Shown here: piece by piece, positions 9,456-17,991 of the stretch
How the letters are laid out: every line of letters begins with the position of its first letter
How positions within the stretch are numbered: the first letter of the stretch is position 1
Assembly: GCA_913060495.1 (NCBI GenBank)
Contig: CAJXRP010000001.1
Span: 1-64,000, forward strand
Direction: 5' to 3'
DNA: 64,000 nt
Source of the DNA: an uncultured Gammaproteobacteria bacterium
GTDB taxonomy: Bacteria > Pseudomonadota > Gammaproteobacteria > Pseudomonadales > Pseudohongiellaceae
Notes under the pieces: model-generated
Database searches by the model: none
What the model was told of the DNA's origin: nothing
The model's input: the letters and a program-made list of their open reading frames with translations, nothing else
Made by a program: the position numbers and the translations under genes

Positions 9456-9851
9456 CTAAATCCTAAACAAGGTTACATCGCACTTAGCATTGTTGGACAC
9501 GCCGGTAGCAGTTGAACCTATTGCTGCCTGTAAGCCTTTCTTCGAATGAGTGCCAATCACAATCAAGTCAGCCTTCTTTCTGCCAGCTTCCTTGCAGATG
9601 ACTTCGTAGGGTTTGCCGACCTTAATAAGGCAATTCTTTTCAGTGATGCCAAAAGGTGCTGCGATTTTCTCAATCTTTGGTGAGATGTCGTCCCGCATGG
9701 TCTTTTGATAATCTTTCGGAAGCAGCGTGTAGGGTAAAACATTGATCACAATAAGTTTGCTGCCAAAGTACTCAGCTAGCTGAGAAGCCTTAGCCAGTAC
9801 TTTTTTACCTTCTTGCGAAGCTTCTATCGCACAAAGAATAGTCTTATACAT
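9456..9851 (-). CDS. Universal stress protein (UspA family)
   Basis: 131 residues, a single Usp domain. It begins MYKTILCAIEASQEG, the usual first beta strand with the phosphate-contact loop. It ends with the nucleotide-binding signature G-x2-G-x9-G(S/T) seen in GTHSKKGLQAAIGSTATGVS. Cytoplasmic stress-response protein; members of this subtype usually bind ATP or remain dimeric. It is monocistronic, with its 3' end facing the terminator at 9318-9359. Confidence 0.9.
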   Translation of the reverse strand: MYKTILCAIEASQEGKKVLAKASQLAEYFGSKLIVINVLPYTLLPKDYQKTMRDDISPKIEKIAAPFGITEKNCLIKVGKPYEVICKEAGRKKADLIVIGTHSKKGLQAAIGSTATGVSNNAKCDVTLFRI

Positions 9852-10030
9852 ATTATTTTCCTCTAAAAAACGTAAATAGCTTGTCGTTAAACTGTTTGTC
9901 AGCTTATCCGTACCTAACTCTATCAGTTTATCATTTAGGGAGAAGGGTGTCCCTTTGTGATTGCCGGAATAACTGATCTAGGACAACAATGTGACCGGGG
10001 GTTATCGCCCCCCGATGGCTGGGTGTTTTC

Positions 10031-10059
10031 AGCATGTTCTGAGAATTTCAGAACATGCT
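10031..10059. terminator. Perfect inverted repeat downstream of TonB receptor
   Basis: AGCATGTTCTGA - GAATT - TCAGAACATGCT, a 12-bp perfect stem 20 bases beyond the stop of the minus-strand receptor. It has no T tract, so it is a candidate terminator or mRNA 3'-end stabiliser only. A GC-rich stem (CGGGGG/CCCCCG, about 9996-10015) follows. Confidence 0.45.
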
Positions 10060-10078
10060 AATACAGGATGAGCGGCGA

Positions 10079-12238
10079 TCAAAAATTCGCTCGAACCTTA
10101 AAGACAAACTCAGCGCCCGTATTCGAACAGGGTTTCTCCGTTTCCTTCAGATTACCATCACGCAGATAGCCATTGTAGCGCTTTCGCTCTAGGCATCTTA
10201 TCTCGTCCTCGGCATTGTTGATTTCTATTCTGTAAGTAAAATTTCGATAGCCGATTTTTTCGGCGAACAACTTGAGTTCCGGGCGAAGCTTGCCTGCGCC
10301 GAAGAACACAACGTTGTCGATATCATAGCGAACTCGGTTGCCACCGGTCCCGCCAACATCGCCAAAACCATCTTGATAGTTGATGCCAAAACTTAAGTTT
10401 TGTGAAGGCACGTCTTGACGGTAACCTAGGCGAAAGCCGCCGCGGTCGAATGGAATGATTGTTCGTTCTTTGTTGATGAGTGGGTCATAGATGTAGGCGT
10501 CCTCGAAATTCACTGCAGCCGTAACTACGGCCTGAGGTAGATTAAGAAAGCCAAGTCGTATGCTTGCGTTAAGATAGAGCGCAAATACCTTGCCGTCTCC
10601 AACATTGCCGTTAGCACTGATAGGCGTCAAGGGGTCGGTAGTCACATCTACTTTGCCAATAGAATTCGATACATCGTAGTAGAAGAAGCGAGTGTTTAGG
10701 ACGCCGCCATCATTTGGCAGGCGATAATCGAGGTTGACGTTATAGCGCCAGGTTTGCTCTTGTTCTAACTCTGGGTTCCCTGCGATCGTATCTTGATCAT
10801 CGTCTTGCTGATTTACGCCCGCAGAGAAGTCTCTGAAACTGAGCTGCGAAACATCCTTTTCTGCAGACAGGCGCAGCTGGAAGCTACTGTTGATGTCGAA
10901 ACGGAAATCCAGCTTGGGTTTGATGAATGCAAAGTCTCTTTTCCTGTTGATATCGCCGCTCTGTTCTATTTCAGATGTCTCATAGAAGAGCGAGCTCTCT
11001 AGTGACGTGCGGGCATTAATTTGCCAATTGTGAATGGCGAATCCTTCGAAGCGTACCTCTTCTACTTCAGAGAATGCATTGGGCACCGGTATGGGGCGGA
11101 GGCCGCCAAACTCTGGAGAGGTTTCGCCGGGAAGGTTTAGACCCAGCCGTAATGCGGAATTCTGAATCGTCTGTGCTCCTTCGATGCCTAGCTCCAGCGA
11201 TTGTGCCGTAGCAACCGGCCAAGAATAGGAGGTGCGTGCGATGCGCTCCTGATATTTGCTGGAAGTATCGAGAAACAGGTCCTTCGTTTCCGCGCCGCCT
11301 AGTACTTGAGATACAAAGCTCTCACGGGTTGTAGATCGATCCTCTTCATTGACGATGAAGAGAAATTTGTATTTTCCGCCGTTGCCGAAATTGTGTTCGT
11401 AGTCGCCACCAAGTTCCCAATTATTCTGAGTCGAGGGCAGCTCTTCGCGCTCATAAGTAATCGCGGAATTTGCTGATTGGTAGTCAGTGATGGTGCGGCT
11501 GAGGCTTGCAGGAGGATCACTCTCGCTATACAGAAAGTTAAACGCAATTCGGTCTGTAGGAGAGGGCTGATAGACGACGTTCGAGTTCAGTCTGTAAGTC
11601 GTCTGCTCGCGTATGCGGTCGAAGTCACGGGTATCGTTTAGGATGTTGTTCGCGAGATAACTTACCTCTCTTGTCTCTAGGGATTCATAGCCGCTAGTTA
11701 CATCGGCGCTAATTAGATAGTTGAGGGAGCCAGACTGCGCACTGTAAGAGAGGGTGCCATTGGGCTCTATCGTGCCATCATGGAAATGGGTGAAACCTAT
11801 CTCTCCTGATGTGCTGGAGTTACTCTGCGATTCAAATAAAACAATGTTGACCAGCTGGCCGGAGTTGCGTACATCCAGATCGCCAGAACTACCACGAATG
11901 ATCTCTATGTAATCAACCTGTTCTGCGGCGATTCGGTCGAGTTGGCTGCTTGCCTCGTTTGCCTTTCCGGCGAGACGTTTACCATTAATTAGGATCTGGC
12001 TAGTAGCGCCCAGGCCTCGGTTGTTATCTCCGAAGCTTGGGACTTGATTGCCTTCTAGCGCGAGGCCGATGCCAGGAATTCGGCTCAGCATATCGTTCAC
12101 CGAAACCACGCCATACTCAGAAAAGTAGGCGGCGGGGTAGGTTACCGTCGCATCATCCTCTGTCTCGTTTTGCGCAAGCAGCGCACTTGAAGCGGCGGCG
12201 AGATACAACACCACGCTATGTAGTAGTTTCTTTGTCAT
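10079..12238 (-). CDS. TonB-dependent outer-membrane receptor (paralogue 1)
   Basis: 719 residues. A signal peptide (1-22) is followed by a TonB-box-like DATVTYPA at 29-36. The plug domain follows (SVNDMLSRIPGI, SQILINGKRLAGK and QVDYIEIIRGSSGDLDVR), then a long beta-barrel ending in a terminal Phe (VRANF), as expected for a BamA substrate. Two cysteines lie near the C-terminus. The product is clearly paralogous to the receptor at 24396-26558, including DDDQDTIAGNPELEQEQ against DDDQNTIAGNPELRQEQ. It lacks an N-terminal secretin or carboxypeptidase-like extension. Ligand unknown; the nearby secreted enzymes suggest an organic compound, but this is inference. Confidence 0.9.
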   Translation of the reverse strand: MTKKLLHSVVLYLAAASSALLAQNETEDDATVTYPAAYFSEYGVVSVNDMLSRIPGIGLALEGNQVPSFGDNNRGLGATSQILINGKRLAGKANEASSQLDRIAAEQVDYIEIIRGSSGDLDVRNSGQLVNIVLFESQSNSSTSGEIGFTHFHDGTIEPNGTLSYSAQSGSLNYLISADVTSGYESLETREVSYLANNILNDTRDFDRIREQTTYRLNSNVVYQPSPTDRIAFNFLYSESDPPASLSRTITDYQSANSAITYEREELPSTQNNWELGGDYEHNFGNGGKYKFLFIVNEEDRSTTRESFVSQVLGGAETKDLFLDTSSKYQERIARTSYSWPVATAQSLELGIEGAQTIQNSALRLGLNLPGETSPEFGGLRPIPVPNAFSEVEEVRFEGFAIHNWQINARTSLESSLFYETSEIEQSGDINRKRDFAFIKPKLDFRFDINSSFQLRLSAEKDVSQLSFRDFSAGVNQQDDDQDTIAGNPELEQEQTWRYNVNLDYRLPNDGGVLNTRFFYYDVSNSIGKVDVTTDPLTPISANGNVGDGKVFALYLNASIRLGFLNLPQAVVTAAVNFEDAYIYDPLINKERTIIPFDRGGFRLGYRQDVPSQNLSFGINYQDGFGDVGGTGGNRVRYDIDNVVFFGAGKLRPELKLFAEKIGYRNFTYRIEINNAEDEIRCLERKRYNGYLRDGNLKETEKPCSNTGAEFVFKVRANF

Positions 12239-12270
12239 AGGTTTAGGCTAGTATTAGCTGCAGCTATTTC

Positions 12271-12435
12271 TTAGGACTTCGTTACAAGCCAAAGTGCATG
12301 GATTATGCCGGGGAAGTAGAAAAATAAGCAGAGCACTATGTTGATGGCTAGGTTCTTGTTGGCGCCGGATTTCAAAAAGACCGCGACCGGGGGCAAGAAC
12401 AGCGCGAGTACTATCAAAACTATTTTGTTGTCCAT
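12271..12435 (-). CDS. YqaE/Pmp3-family small membrane protein
   Basis: A 54-residue protein beginning MDNKIVLIVLALFLPPVAVF and ending in IIHALWLVTKS. It has the Pmp3/YqaE pattern: a first TM helix with LPP, a short polar loop containing GANKN, and a second helix with FFYFPGIIHALW. Family members are stress-linked inner-membrane proteolipids. It lies 32 bases upstream of the TonB receptor on the same strand and may share its transcript. The upstream GAGAG is a weak ribosome site. Confidence 0.85.
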   Translation of the reverse strand: MDNKIVLIVLALFLPPVAVFLKSGANKNLAINIVLCLFFYFPGIIHALWLVTKS

Positions 12436-12512
12436 CGGATATTCTCTCTTATTGTTATAGGTGCTAAGCGGGTATCGTAACGTAATCTGTTTATTTTCGC
12501 CTCAATAAAATG

Positions 12513-12848
12513 CTACTGCTGCTCCACAAATGCACGCAGACGCCCGATGGCCTCATCCCACTGAGTCGATACAATCTCTAGGTGTTTTTGCAGGGGCGTC
12601 AATGCTTCTGGAACAAGCAGGAAGTGGAGTTCACGACCTGCGCGAGCAGACTTTACCAGCCCGGCGTTTTCCAGCACGCGAAGGTGCTTCGTCACACCCT
12701 GTCTGCTTAAATCGATGCCACTACTAAGCTCGGTAATAGAGTTGTACCTTCCGCTGCCTAAGCGATCGATTAACTGCAGCCTGGTGCTATCACCTAATGC
12801 GGCGAAAAGTTGAGCCTTACCAGCGATGTTAGACTCAGCGTTCAACAT
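12513..12848 (-). CDS. ArsR-family winged-helix regulator
   Basis: 111 residues with an N-terminal ArsR winged helix (QLFAALGDSTRLQLIDRL, SRQGVTKHLRVLENAGLV, SARAGRELHFLLV). There is no obvious metal-binding cysteine cluster, so it is likely a non-metal member of the family. Its start overlaps the end of the SRPBCC gene by 14 bases, so both are translated from one message with the SRPBCC gene first. ArsR/SRPBCC pairs are a widespread two-gene module; the regulator probably controls its own operon. Confidence 0.9.
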   Translation of the reverse strand: MLNAESNIAGKAQLFAALGDSTRLQLIDRLGSGRYNSITELSSGIDLSRQGVTKHLRVLENAGLVKSARAGRELHFLLVPEALTPLQKHLEIVSTQWDEAIGRLRAFVEQQ

Positions 12849-13284
12849 GGGCTGCTATATTCTGCGTTTGGATTTCCCAACCTTCGGTATTTAGGCGCAG
12901 CGCATCATTTCTAGTGCTACCTTCGGGCAGTGCTGCAAAGCCTGATTCTGTAATGGTAAGTCTTGTACCCGATGCTATGGCTTCTAGTCTGAATTCCACT
13001 AGAGTTTCTATGCCACCTAGGGGGGAATTACCGGATTCATCTGGTACTGGACACCAACTAAATGCAAACAGTGAATTGCTGTCCATCGTTTTTACCATTG
13101 CCTCGAGCCGCATGTGTTCATAGCCAGGATAGGTGATGTTGCCCTCTGTCTTTTCGCCAACAGTGAATGGTTTTTCTAATGCTACGCGAAACCACTCGCC
13201 GAATTCATTGTGATCGGTGATGGCGCGCCAGACTCGGTCTACGCTTGCCTTGAGATCGATAGTTTTCTCTATTTTGTCTTCCAT
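12835..13284 (-). CDS. SRPBCC-domain (AHSA1/START-like) protein
   Basis: 149 residues. It opens with the family pattern KIEKTIDLKASVDRVWRAIT followed by DHNEFGEWF, and ends with GWEIQTQNIAAHV, typical of the AHSA1/CalC-like helix-grip fold. Such proteins have a hydrophobic ligand pocket and are usually cytoplasmic. It is the first gene of an operon with the overlapping ArsR regulator. Ligand unknown. Confidence 0.88.
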   Translation of the reverse strand: MEDKIEKTIDLKASVDRVWRAITDHNEFGEWFRVALEKPFTVGEKTEGNITYPGYEHMRLEAMVKTMDSNSLFAFSWCPVPDESGNSPLGGIETLVEFRLEAIASGTRLTITESGFAALPEGSTRNDALRLNTEGWEIQTQNIAAHVER

Positions 13285-13347
13285 GGGTTTGTCCTGAGGG
13301 TTGTTCTTTGAAGACTAATTAAATGAATGCGCAGAATTATTTTCCAT

Positions 13348-13394
13348 AGCCCGCAGAAAAAAGCAACCAAAAGGTTGCTCTTTTTCTGCGGGCT
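13348..13394. terminator. Intrinsic terminator of the selenoprotein gene
   Basis: AGCCCGCAGAAAAAAGCAACC - AAAA - the complementary arm ending CTGCGGGCT. The stem is about 20 bp with one single-base bulge, and the A/T run lies inside the stem. It lies just past the minus-strand stop at 13434. Confidence 0.8.
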
Positions 13395-13433
13395 ATTTAG
13401 GAGAAGGGCGAGATTGCTTAGCTGTTATTACTG

Positions 13434-14324
13434 CTAGGTTTCCGAGATCATCGCCGCTCTAGAGTTTCCTGCAGCTTTGTCATCTATTTGTTGCTGCCGG
13501 CGGCGTTCGCCGCGCAGTCGCAATTCTTCTCGGTTGCTGTCATCGATCAAGGCGTAGTCTTTTCTCCAAGCATCGTCTTTCCAGCGATACGAATTGCGCT
13601 GTATGGTCCGCGCTTGATCGGCTTCCTCGATGAGTGTTAAGCCCTGCTTAATAATTTCGTGCTGCATGGCTTCGTCGTAGGGAGCGCCGCAAGGATTGCC
13701 GAGTGGGAAATCGTTATGCAAATATCGAGGTGCGCCGCAGTGCTCTACGATATCGATCGCAGAGCCAATGATTAAAGTTATGATGCCATTGTTCTCAAGG
13801 TGTCGGGCTAACAGACTCACGGTCTGATGGCAGACAGGTCACAACGGTACGAGGATGACAACGTCCACAGTATCCTGTTGGCAGCGTGCAAGTATCTCTG
13901 GCGCATCGTTCTCCATCGTATTGCGTTGGCTGTACTCCGTTGGTATTGAATGAAAACGCTCGGCTAACTCGCCTATGAGGCCTTCTTCTTCACAGCGTTT
14001 GAGTTGCGTCAACGGCAGAAAGGAGGCGACATCATTCGTGTGTGTCATGGCTTTGTGCCACGACAGCTCATCGGTATACATAGAATCGGGAGTAGGCTGA
14101 CTCGGGCAGGAGTGCACTTGCCGTTGTGCGCGGCCTGCTTCGGTATCAGGCATTGCAGTTGTGACTACGGCAACTTTGCATTCACGAAGTGGTTTCTGAA
14201 GATGATGAAAAGGCACGTCATCATAGTGTGCCCACTTATAATCTTTGTCATAACCTTGGGCGCGATAGAAGTCGCGAGTCCTTTTCATATACGGCACATC
14301 ATTTTCGATCACAGCACACCTCAA
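13434..14324 (-). CDS. GrdB/PrdB-like selenoprotein (in-frame TGA as selenocysteine)
   Basis: Two consecutive minus-strand frames are joined by an in-frame TGA at 13841-13839, giving 296 residues with Sec at 162. The first part (ENDVPYMKRTRDFYRAQGY, VAVVTTAMPDTEAG) ends VVILVPL; after the TGA the protein continues PVCHQT and DFPLGNPCGAPYDEAM, as in the glycine/sarcosine/betaine/proline reductase selenoprotein B family. The motif is therefore U-P-V-C, a UxxC redox pair. No frame shift is needed and the downstream half is intact for 134 codons. A SECIS-like stem-loop follows the TGA (separate entry). The outermost start is TTG at 14324; a GTG at 14312 with GAGGTG just upstream is an attractive alternative. 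Role likely redox; the substrate is unknown in aerobic bacteria. Confidence 0.85.
13812..13826 (-). promoter_or_regulatory. SECIS-like stem-loop after the UGA codon
   Basis: On the mRNA strand, the UGA is followed by 12 bases, then the stem CAGAC, loop CGUGA and GUCUG. The apical loop starts 17 bases after the UGA and has a G at its second position. Bacterial SECIS elements are known to lie just downstream of the UGA, with a small apical loop carrying a G in the first two positions, so this fits. The stem is short (5 bp). Confidence 0.65.
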
Positions 14325-14437
14325 TCTTTCCTAAAAACAGTTAACTCATTGAAACGCCCTTGGCGTGGTGAAGTCAACTGTGACCATGTTAGTCTTACTC
14401 TACCCACGAAAAACTTGGTGGCGGCGGAGCAGGGTAG

Positions 14438-15535
14438 ATGATTCGGATGACAACAAATGCGCTAAAGGATTTTGGCAGAGTAGCTGCCGTTGCATTACTT
14501 TTATACAGTGCGCTGTCAGGCCACTTATTGGCACAACAAGGAGATATCGAAATGGGTACGGAGTCACCGGTAGCAGGCGTTACATTTCGGTTTATCGAAT
14601 CCAATGGAATAACCATGCGCATTGCCGAGGCAGGAACAGGGCCTCTAATTTTATTGGCCCACGGCTGGCCCGAATCTTGGTACTCATGGCGGCATCAGAT
14701 CACTATGCTTGCTGCTGCGGGCTATCACGTGGTGGCGCCGGATATGCGCGGCTATGGCGAGACTGATAAACCTGCAGATGTCGATGACTACGACATCAAA
14801 CATATTGCCGGAGACCTGGTAGGTATTCTGGACGCTTTGGATGAGGAAACGGCGATCTTAGTCGGTCATGACTGGGGCGCTATCGTGGCCTGGAGTACAG
14901 TCCTGTTACATCCTTCTCGTTTCACAGCGTTGATCGCAATGAGCGTTCCCTACGGGGGACGCGTGGCAAGGTCGCCTATGGAAAGTTGGCGTGAGGCGTT
15001 TGGCGAAAACTTCTTCTATATCCTCTATCACAATGAGCCGGGCGGGGTAGCAGAGGCTGAATACGATGCTGACCCCCGCGGCCTGATAAGCAGGCTCTAT
15101 TTGTCACCTAGCTCGCCAAGAGAGCCAGCCACGATTACCGATCGGCATCGTTCGGCAGGAGGTTGGATAGGAAGATTAGGTGCGCCGAAGGGGCTGCCGG
15201 ATTGGCTTCGTCAGGAAGATTTGGATTACGTGGTTTCTCAATTCGAAAATGCAGGTTTTCGTGGTGGCATGAATTACTACCGTAACTTCCACCGGAATTG
15301 GGAAATAACGGAAGAGCTGCAGGGTGCAACAATCAAAGTTCCAGTATTGTTCATTGCCGGTTCGCAGGATTCCGTGATTGCCGGCGGAGACAAGGAAAGC
15401 CTGACAGCTACGATATCGCGAGCGACGGAAGACCTGCGCGATGTAGTCTTGATTCCCGAGATAGGTCATTGGCTGCAACAAGAGGCTCCCGAAGAAACCA
15501 ACGCTGTGATGATGGAGTTTCTTAACAGCCTTTAA
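14438..15535 (+). CDS. Exported epoxide hydrolase-like alpha/beta hydrolase
   Basis: 365 residues with an N-terminal hydrophobic signal segment (about 14-33). The fold is the epoxide hydrolase subgroup: oxyanion motif HGWP (75-78) in LLAHGWPESWYSW, nucleophile Asp145 in VGHDWGA, a lid segment NYYRNFHRNW carrying the tyrosines that open the ring, and the catalytic His in IGHWLQQEAP near the C-terminus. It would hydrate epoxides in the periplasm. It is divergent from the selenoprotein gene, with just over 100 bases between them, so the two may share a regulatory region. Substrate not predictable. Confidence 0.87.
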   Translation: MIRMTTNALKDFGRVAAVALLLYSALSGHLLAQQGDIEMGTESPVAGVTFRFIESNGITMRIAEAGTGPLILLAHGWPESWYSWRHQITMLAAAGYHVVAPDMRGYGETDKPADVDDYDIKHIAGDLVGILDALDEETAILVGHDWGAIVAWSTVLLHPSRFTALIAMSVPYGGRVARSPMESWREAFGENFFYILYHNEPGGVAEAEYDADPRGLISRLYLSPSSPREPATITDRHRSAGGWIGRLGAPKGLPDWLRQEDLDYVVSQFENAGFRGGMNYYRNFHRNWEITEELQGATIKVPVLFIAGSQDSVIAGGDKESLTATISRATEDLRDVVLIPEIGHWLQQEAPEETNAVMMEFLNSL

Positions 15536-15543
15536 GCGCCGCG

Positions 15544-16281
15544 CTATTCATCACGCACTGGCAGCAGCAGCTCGCTGCCGGCCGGCCGTTGCACGTCGAA
15601 GGCTTTCAAGGTGATTGCGACGAAGCTGTAGTAGCCGATCAGGCCGGTAAGATCCATCACGCCTTCCTCACCAAAGACGTCGATAGCGCGGGCAAAGGTT
15701 TCCGCGCTTACTCTTTCTTCGCTGATTACCTCCCGTGCAAATCTAACGATTACCTGTTCTGTTTCTCCGAAGCCAGCTACGTCTAGGTTGGCCTCTACGG
15801 GCTTCCTGAAGCGAACAATATCGATAATATCCTGTTCTAATCCGGCGGCTATGGCTAAGGGCTCATGTGCTGTGTATTCGTACTGGTTATTAATTTCCCG
15901 AGCCGTAGAGATGATCGCCAGCTCTGTTAGCCGTTGATCGCGGTCCGATTCATAACGGACTCGTTGGCGCACGTCGAACATCGCTTGCGCTAACTCCGGA
16001 CTATTCATCCATACGCCTATCGGTCCGCGTAGCCCAGAGCCATATCCCGTGCCTGGACTAACATAAGTGTCGAACGCCTCTCTGCCGGCTGCATTCAGAT
16101 CTATCCTTTGCACCTGTGGCAGCCTGGCCAGTGAGTCCATATGAATGTCATCAGCAAAATCAGCTGCGTTGAGGGAGATTGGCAGGGTAAAGCCGGCCTC
16201 AGCAGCAATGAGTGAGTTAAGCGGAGCGGTAGCTGTCGCGATAAGGGTTAATAGCAAGAGACTCAATGATTTTCGACTCAT
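15544..16281 (-). CDS. Exported carboxymuconolactone decarboxylase-family protein
   Basis: 245 residues with a signal peptide (1-27). The mature part belongs to the CMD/AhpD-like fold (RLTELAIISTAREINNQYEYTAHEPLAIAAGL). The CxxC of AhpD is absent; the Tyr/His pattern QYEYTAHEP takes its place, which is usual for this subgroup. The 3' end faces the epoxide hydrolase 3' end with only 8 bases between stops. CMD-like proteins often accompany catabolic genes, but catalytic activity is unproven here. Confidence 0.85.
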   Translation of the reverse strand: MSRKSLSLLLLTLIATATAPLNSLIAAEAGFTLPISLNAADFADDIHMDSLARLPQVQRIDLNAAGREAFDTYVSPGTGYGSGLRGPIGVWMNSPELAQAMFDVRQRVRYESDRDQRLTELAIISTAREINNQYEYTAHEPLAIAAGLEQDIIDIVRFRKPVEANLDVAGFGETEQVIVRFAREVISEERVSAETFARAIDVFGEEGVMDLTGLIGYYSFVAITLKAFDVQRPAGSELLLPVRDE

Positions 16282-16494
16282 GGAAGTAGGCCTTGATTGT
16301 CAGCGTGATTGAGGAATTAATAGCGGTAGCATAGCCTATGTGCGTGCTTTGTCGCGACAGCAATTGTTTAAAGTTTCCGCATTAGAACTGCTTTTGCAAA
16401 GGGCGTAATTGAGGCTGTTTAATGGGCTCGAAATAGACAGGAAAAGCCGTGTGTTAAAAGCGCTTTCATTCGAGCAGCGGGTCTATTAGTCTCT

Positions 16495-17937
16495 ATGGGT
16501 GAATATAAAAATACGCAGTGCTTGAGCGCTATAGTGGAACCAAATTTTATGCTGTCGAATAACACATCTAACCCTCCTGCTTTGGCCTGCAAGTTACCAA
16601 GAAAGGCAGCGCGCTTTGCGCTGTCATTAGCCGTGATGTTCTCAGGACTAGTCCTTAGTCACTCTGCTCAGTCTGCAGATACGTCTTTGAAGAGTGATAT
16701 TAGCTCCTACTACGACTCACATCTTTCCGATTTGTTTCTCTGGTTTCATCAGCATCCCGAATTGGGCTTTCTGGAGCAGGAAACGGCTGCTCGACTCGCA
16801 GCTGAGCTGCGGGGCTTGGGTATTGAAGTGACTGAGGGGGTGGGCAGTACTGGTCTGGTTGGCATGATAGAGAACGGTCCGGGCCCTTTGGTATTGGTGC
16901 GCGCCGATATGGATGGTCTGCCTATACTAGAGGATAGCGGGCTTAGTTATGCTTCTCGAAATCGGCAGATTAATTTTAGCGGCGAAGATGTGCCTGTCAT
17001 GCACGCCTGTGGTCACGATATGCACATGACCACCCTCGTAGGCACAGCAAAGATGTTGATGGACAACCGTGATGCTTGGAGCGGCACGGTGATGCTGGTC
17101 GGTCAGCCTGCAGAAGAAATTATCAATGGCGCTAAGGCGATGCTGGAAGATGGTCTTTATCAGCGCTTCGGTGTGCCTGATTATGCGATTGGCTTGCACG
17201 TCAGTTCGGGAGCGCCTTCTGGCATGGTCACGGTGCGTGAAGGCATCGTCCAGTCCAGTTCAGACAGTGTGGATATCAAGGTTAGGGGCATTGGTGGTCA
17301 CGGAGCCTACCCCCATCAAACCATCGATCCAATTTATGTGTCTTCTCAATTAGTGATCGCTCTACAGGGAATTATCAGCAGGCAGATCAATCCACTCACT
17401 CCGGCTGTGATTACCGTGGGCTCGTTCCAGGGTGGTAGCAAGCACAATATCATTTCCAATGAGGTGAACCTGCAGTTGACTGTGCGTGCTGACTCAGAGG
17501 AAACCAGAAACGAAGTGCTAACAAGAATTCGCGATACCGCAGCCAATATCGGCAGACTGAATGGTCTGCCAGATGATTTGCTGCCGGTGGTTAGAATGGG
17601 TTTCGAAAGTACGCCGACGAATATCAATGATAGTGCCGCGGTAGCTAAAGTGCTTCCGGCGTGGCAAGAACAATTTGGATACGATCCATTGCTGACCTCG
17701 CAACGGCCAGGAATGGGTGCCGAGGATTTTGCTTATTTTACGCAGACCGAGCACAAGGTGCCTGGTGTATTCTTTTCTGTAGGCGGAACTCCTCCTGATT
17801 TGATGCGTGAGGTAGCGTCTGGACGAGCGAGCGCGCCACAGCATCACTCAGCCTTTTTTCGCATAGATCCGAATTCAGTCAAGGCCGGCGTTGAAGCGAT
17901 GTACACGGCAGCGGTAGAGTTGCTGAATAATCCTTAA
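16495..17937 (+). CDS. Exported M20D-family amidohydrolase/peptidase
   Basis: 480 residues from the ATG at 16495; an ATG at 16549 is also possible and places the signal peptide (ARFALSLAVMFSGLVLS) nearer the start. Metal-site motifs of M20D enzymes are present: HACGHDMHMT, GQPAEEIINGAKAM and a late HHSAFFRID. The dimerisation domain contains the GIGGHGAYPHQTIDP signature. These enzymes cleave N-acyl amino acids such as hippurate or IAA conjugates; here the location would be periplasmic. The quinoprotein gene follows after 54 bases with its own ribosome site. Confidence 0.9.
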   Translation: MGEYKNTQCLSAIVEPNFMLSNNTSNPPALACKLPRKAARFALSLAVMFSGLVLSHSAQSADTSLKSDISSYYDSHLSDLFLWFHQHPELGFLEQETAARLAAELRGLGIEVTEGVGSTGLVGMIENGPGPLVLVRADMDGLPILEDSGLSYASRNRQINFSGEDVPVMHACGHDMHMTTLVGTAKMLMDNRDAWSGTVMLVGQPAEEIINGAKAMLEDGLYQRFGVPDYAIGLHVSSGAPSGMVTVREGIVQSSSDSVDIKVRGIGGHGAYPHQTIDPIYVSSQLVIALQGIISRQINPLTPAVITVGSFQGGSKHNIISNEVNLQLTVRADSEETRNEVLTRIRDTAANIGRLNGLPDDLLPVVRMGFESTPTNINDSAAVAKVLPAWQEQFGYDPLLTSQRPGMGAEDFAYFTQTEHKVPGVFFSVGGTPPDLMREVASGRASAPQHHSAFFRIDPNSVKAGVEAMYTAAVELLNNP

Positions 17938-17991
17938 AGGTTTGTTGTTTCCTAATAAAAATACAGGCCACTCCGGGTCGAAGGAATATGA

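Noticed and set aside
11299..11547. Second minus-strand ORF within the receptor
   Set aside because: A frame-shifted shadow of the barrel coding sequence.
13839..13841. TGA as a disabling stop and the gene as a pseudogene
   Set aside because: Reading continues in the same frame with family-conserved sequence for 134 codons, the site is a UxxC motif, and a SECIS-like stem is placed correctly. A simple nonsense mutation would not predict these.
14004..14441. Plus-strand ORF opposite the selenoprotein gene
   Set aside because: Lies antisense within a well-supported gene, with no ribosome site or family features.
15544..16281. AhpD-like peroxidase or further selenoprotein
   Set aside because: The CxxC pair is absent and no in-frame TGA is seen; the Tyr/His pattern is usual for this CMD subgroup.
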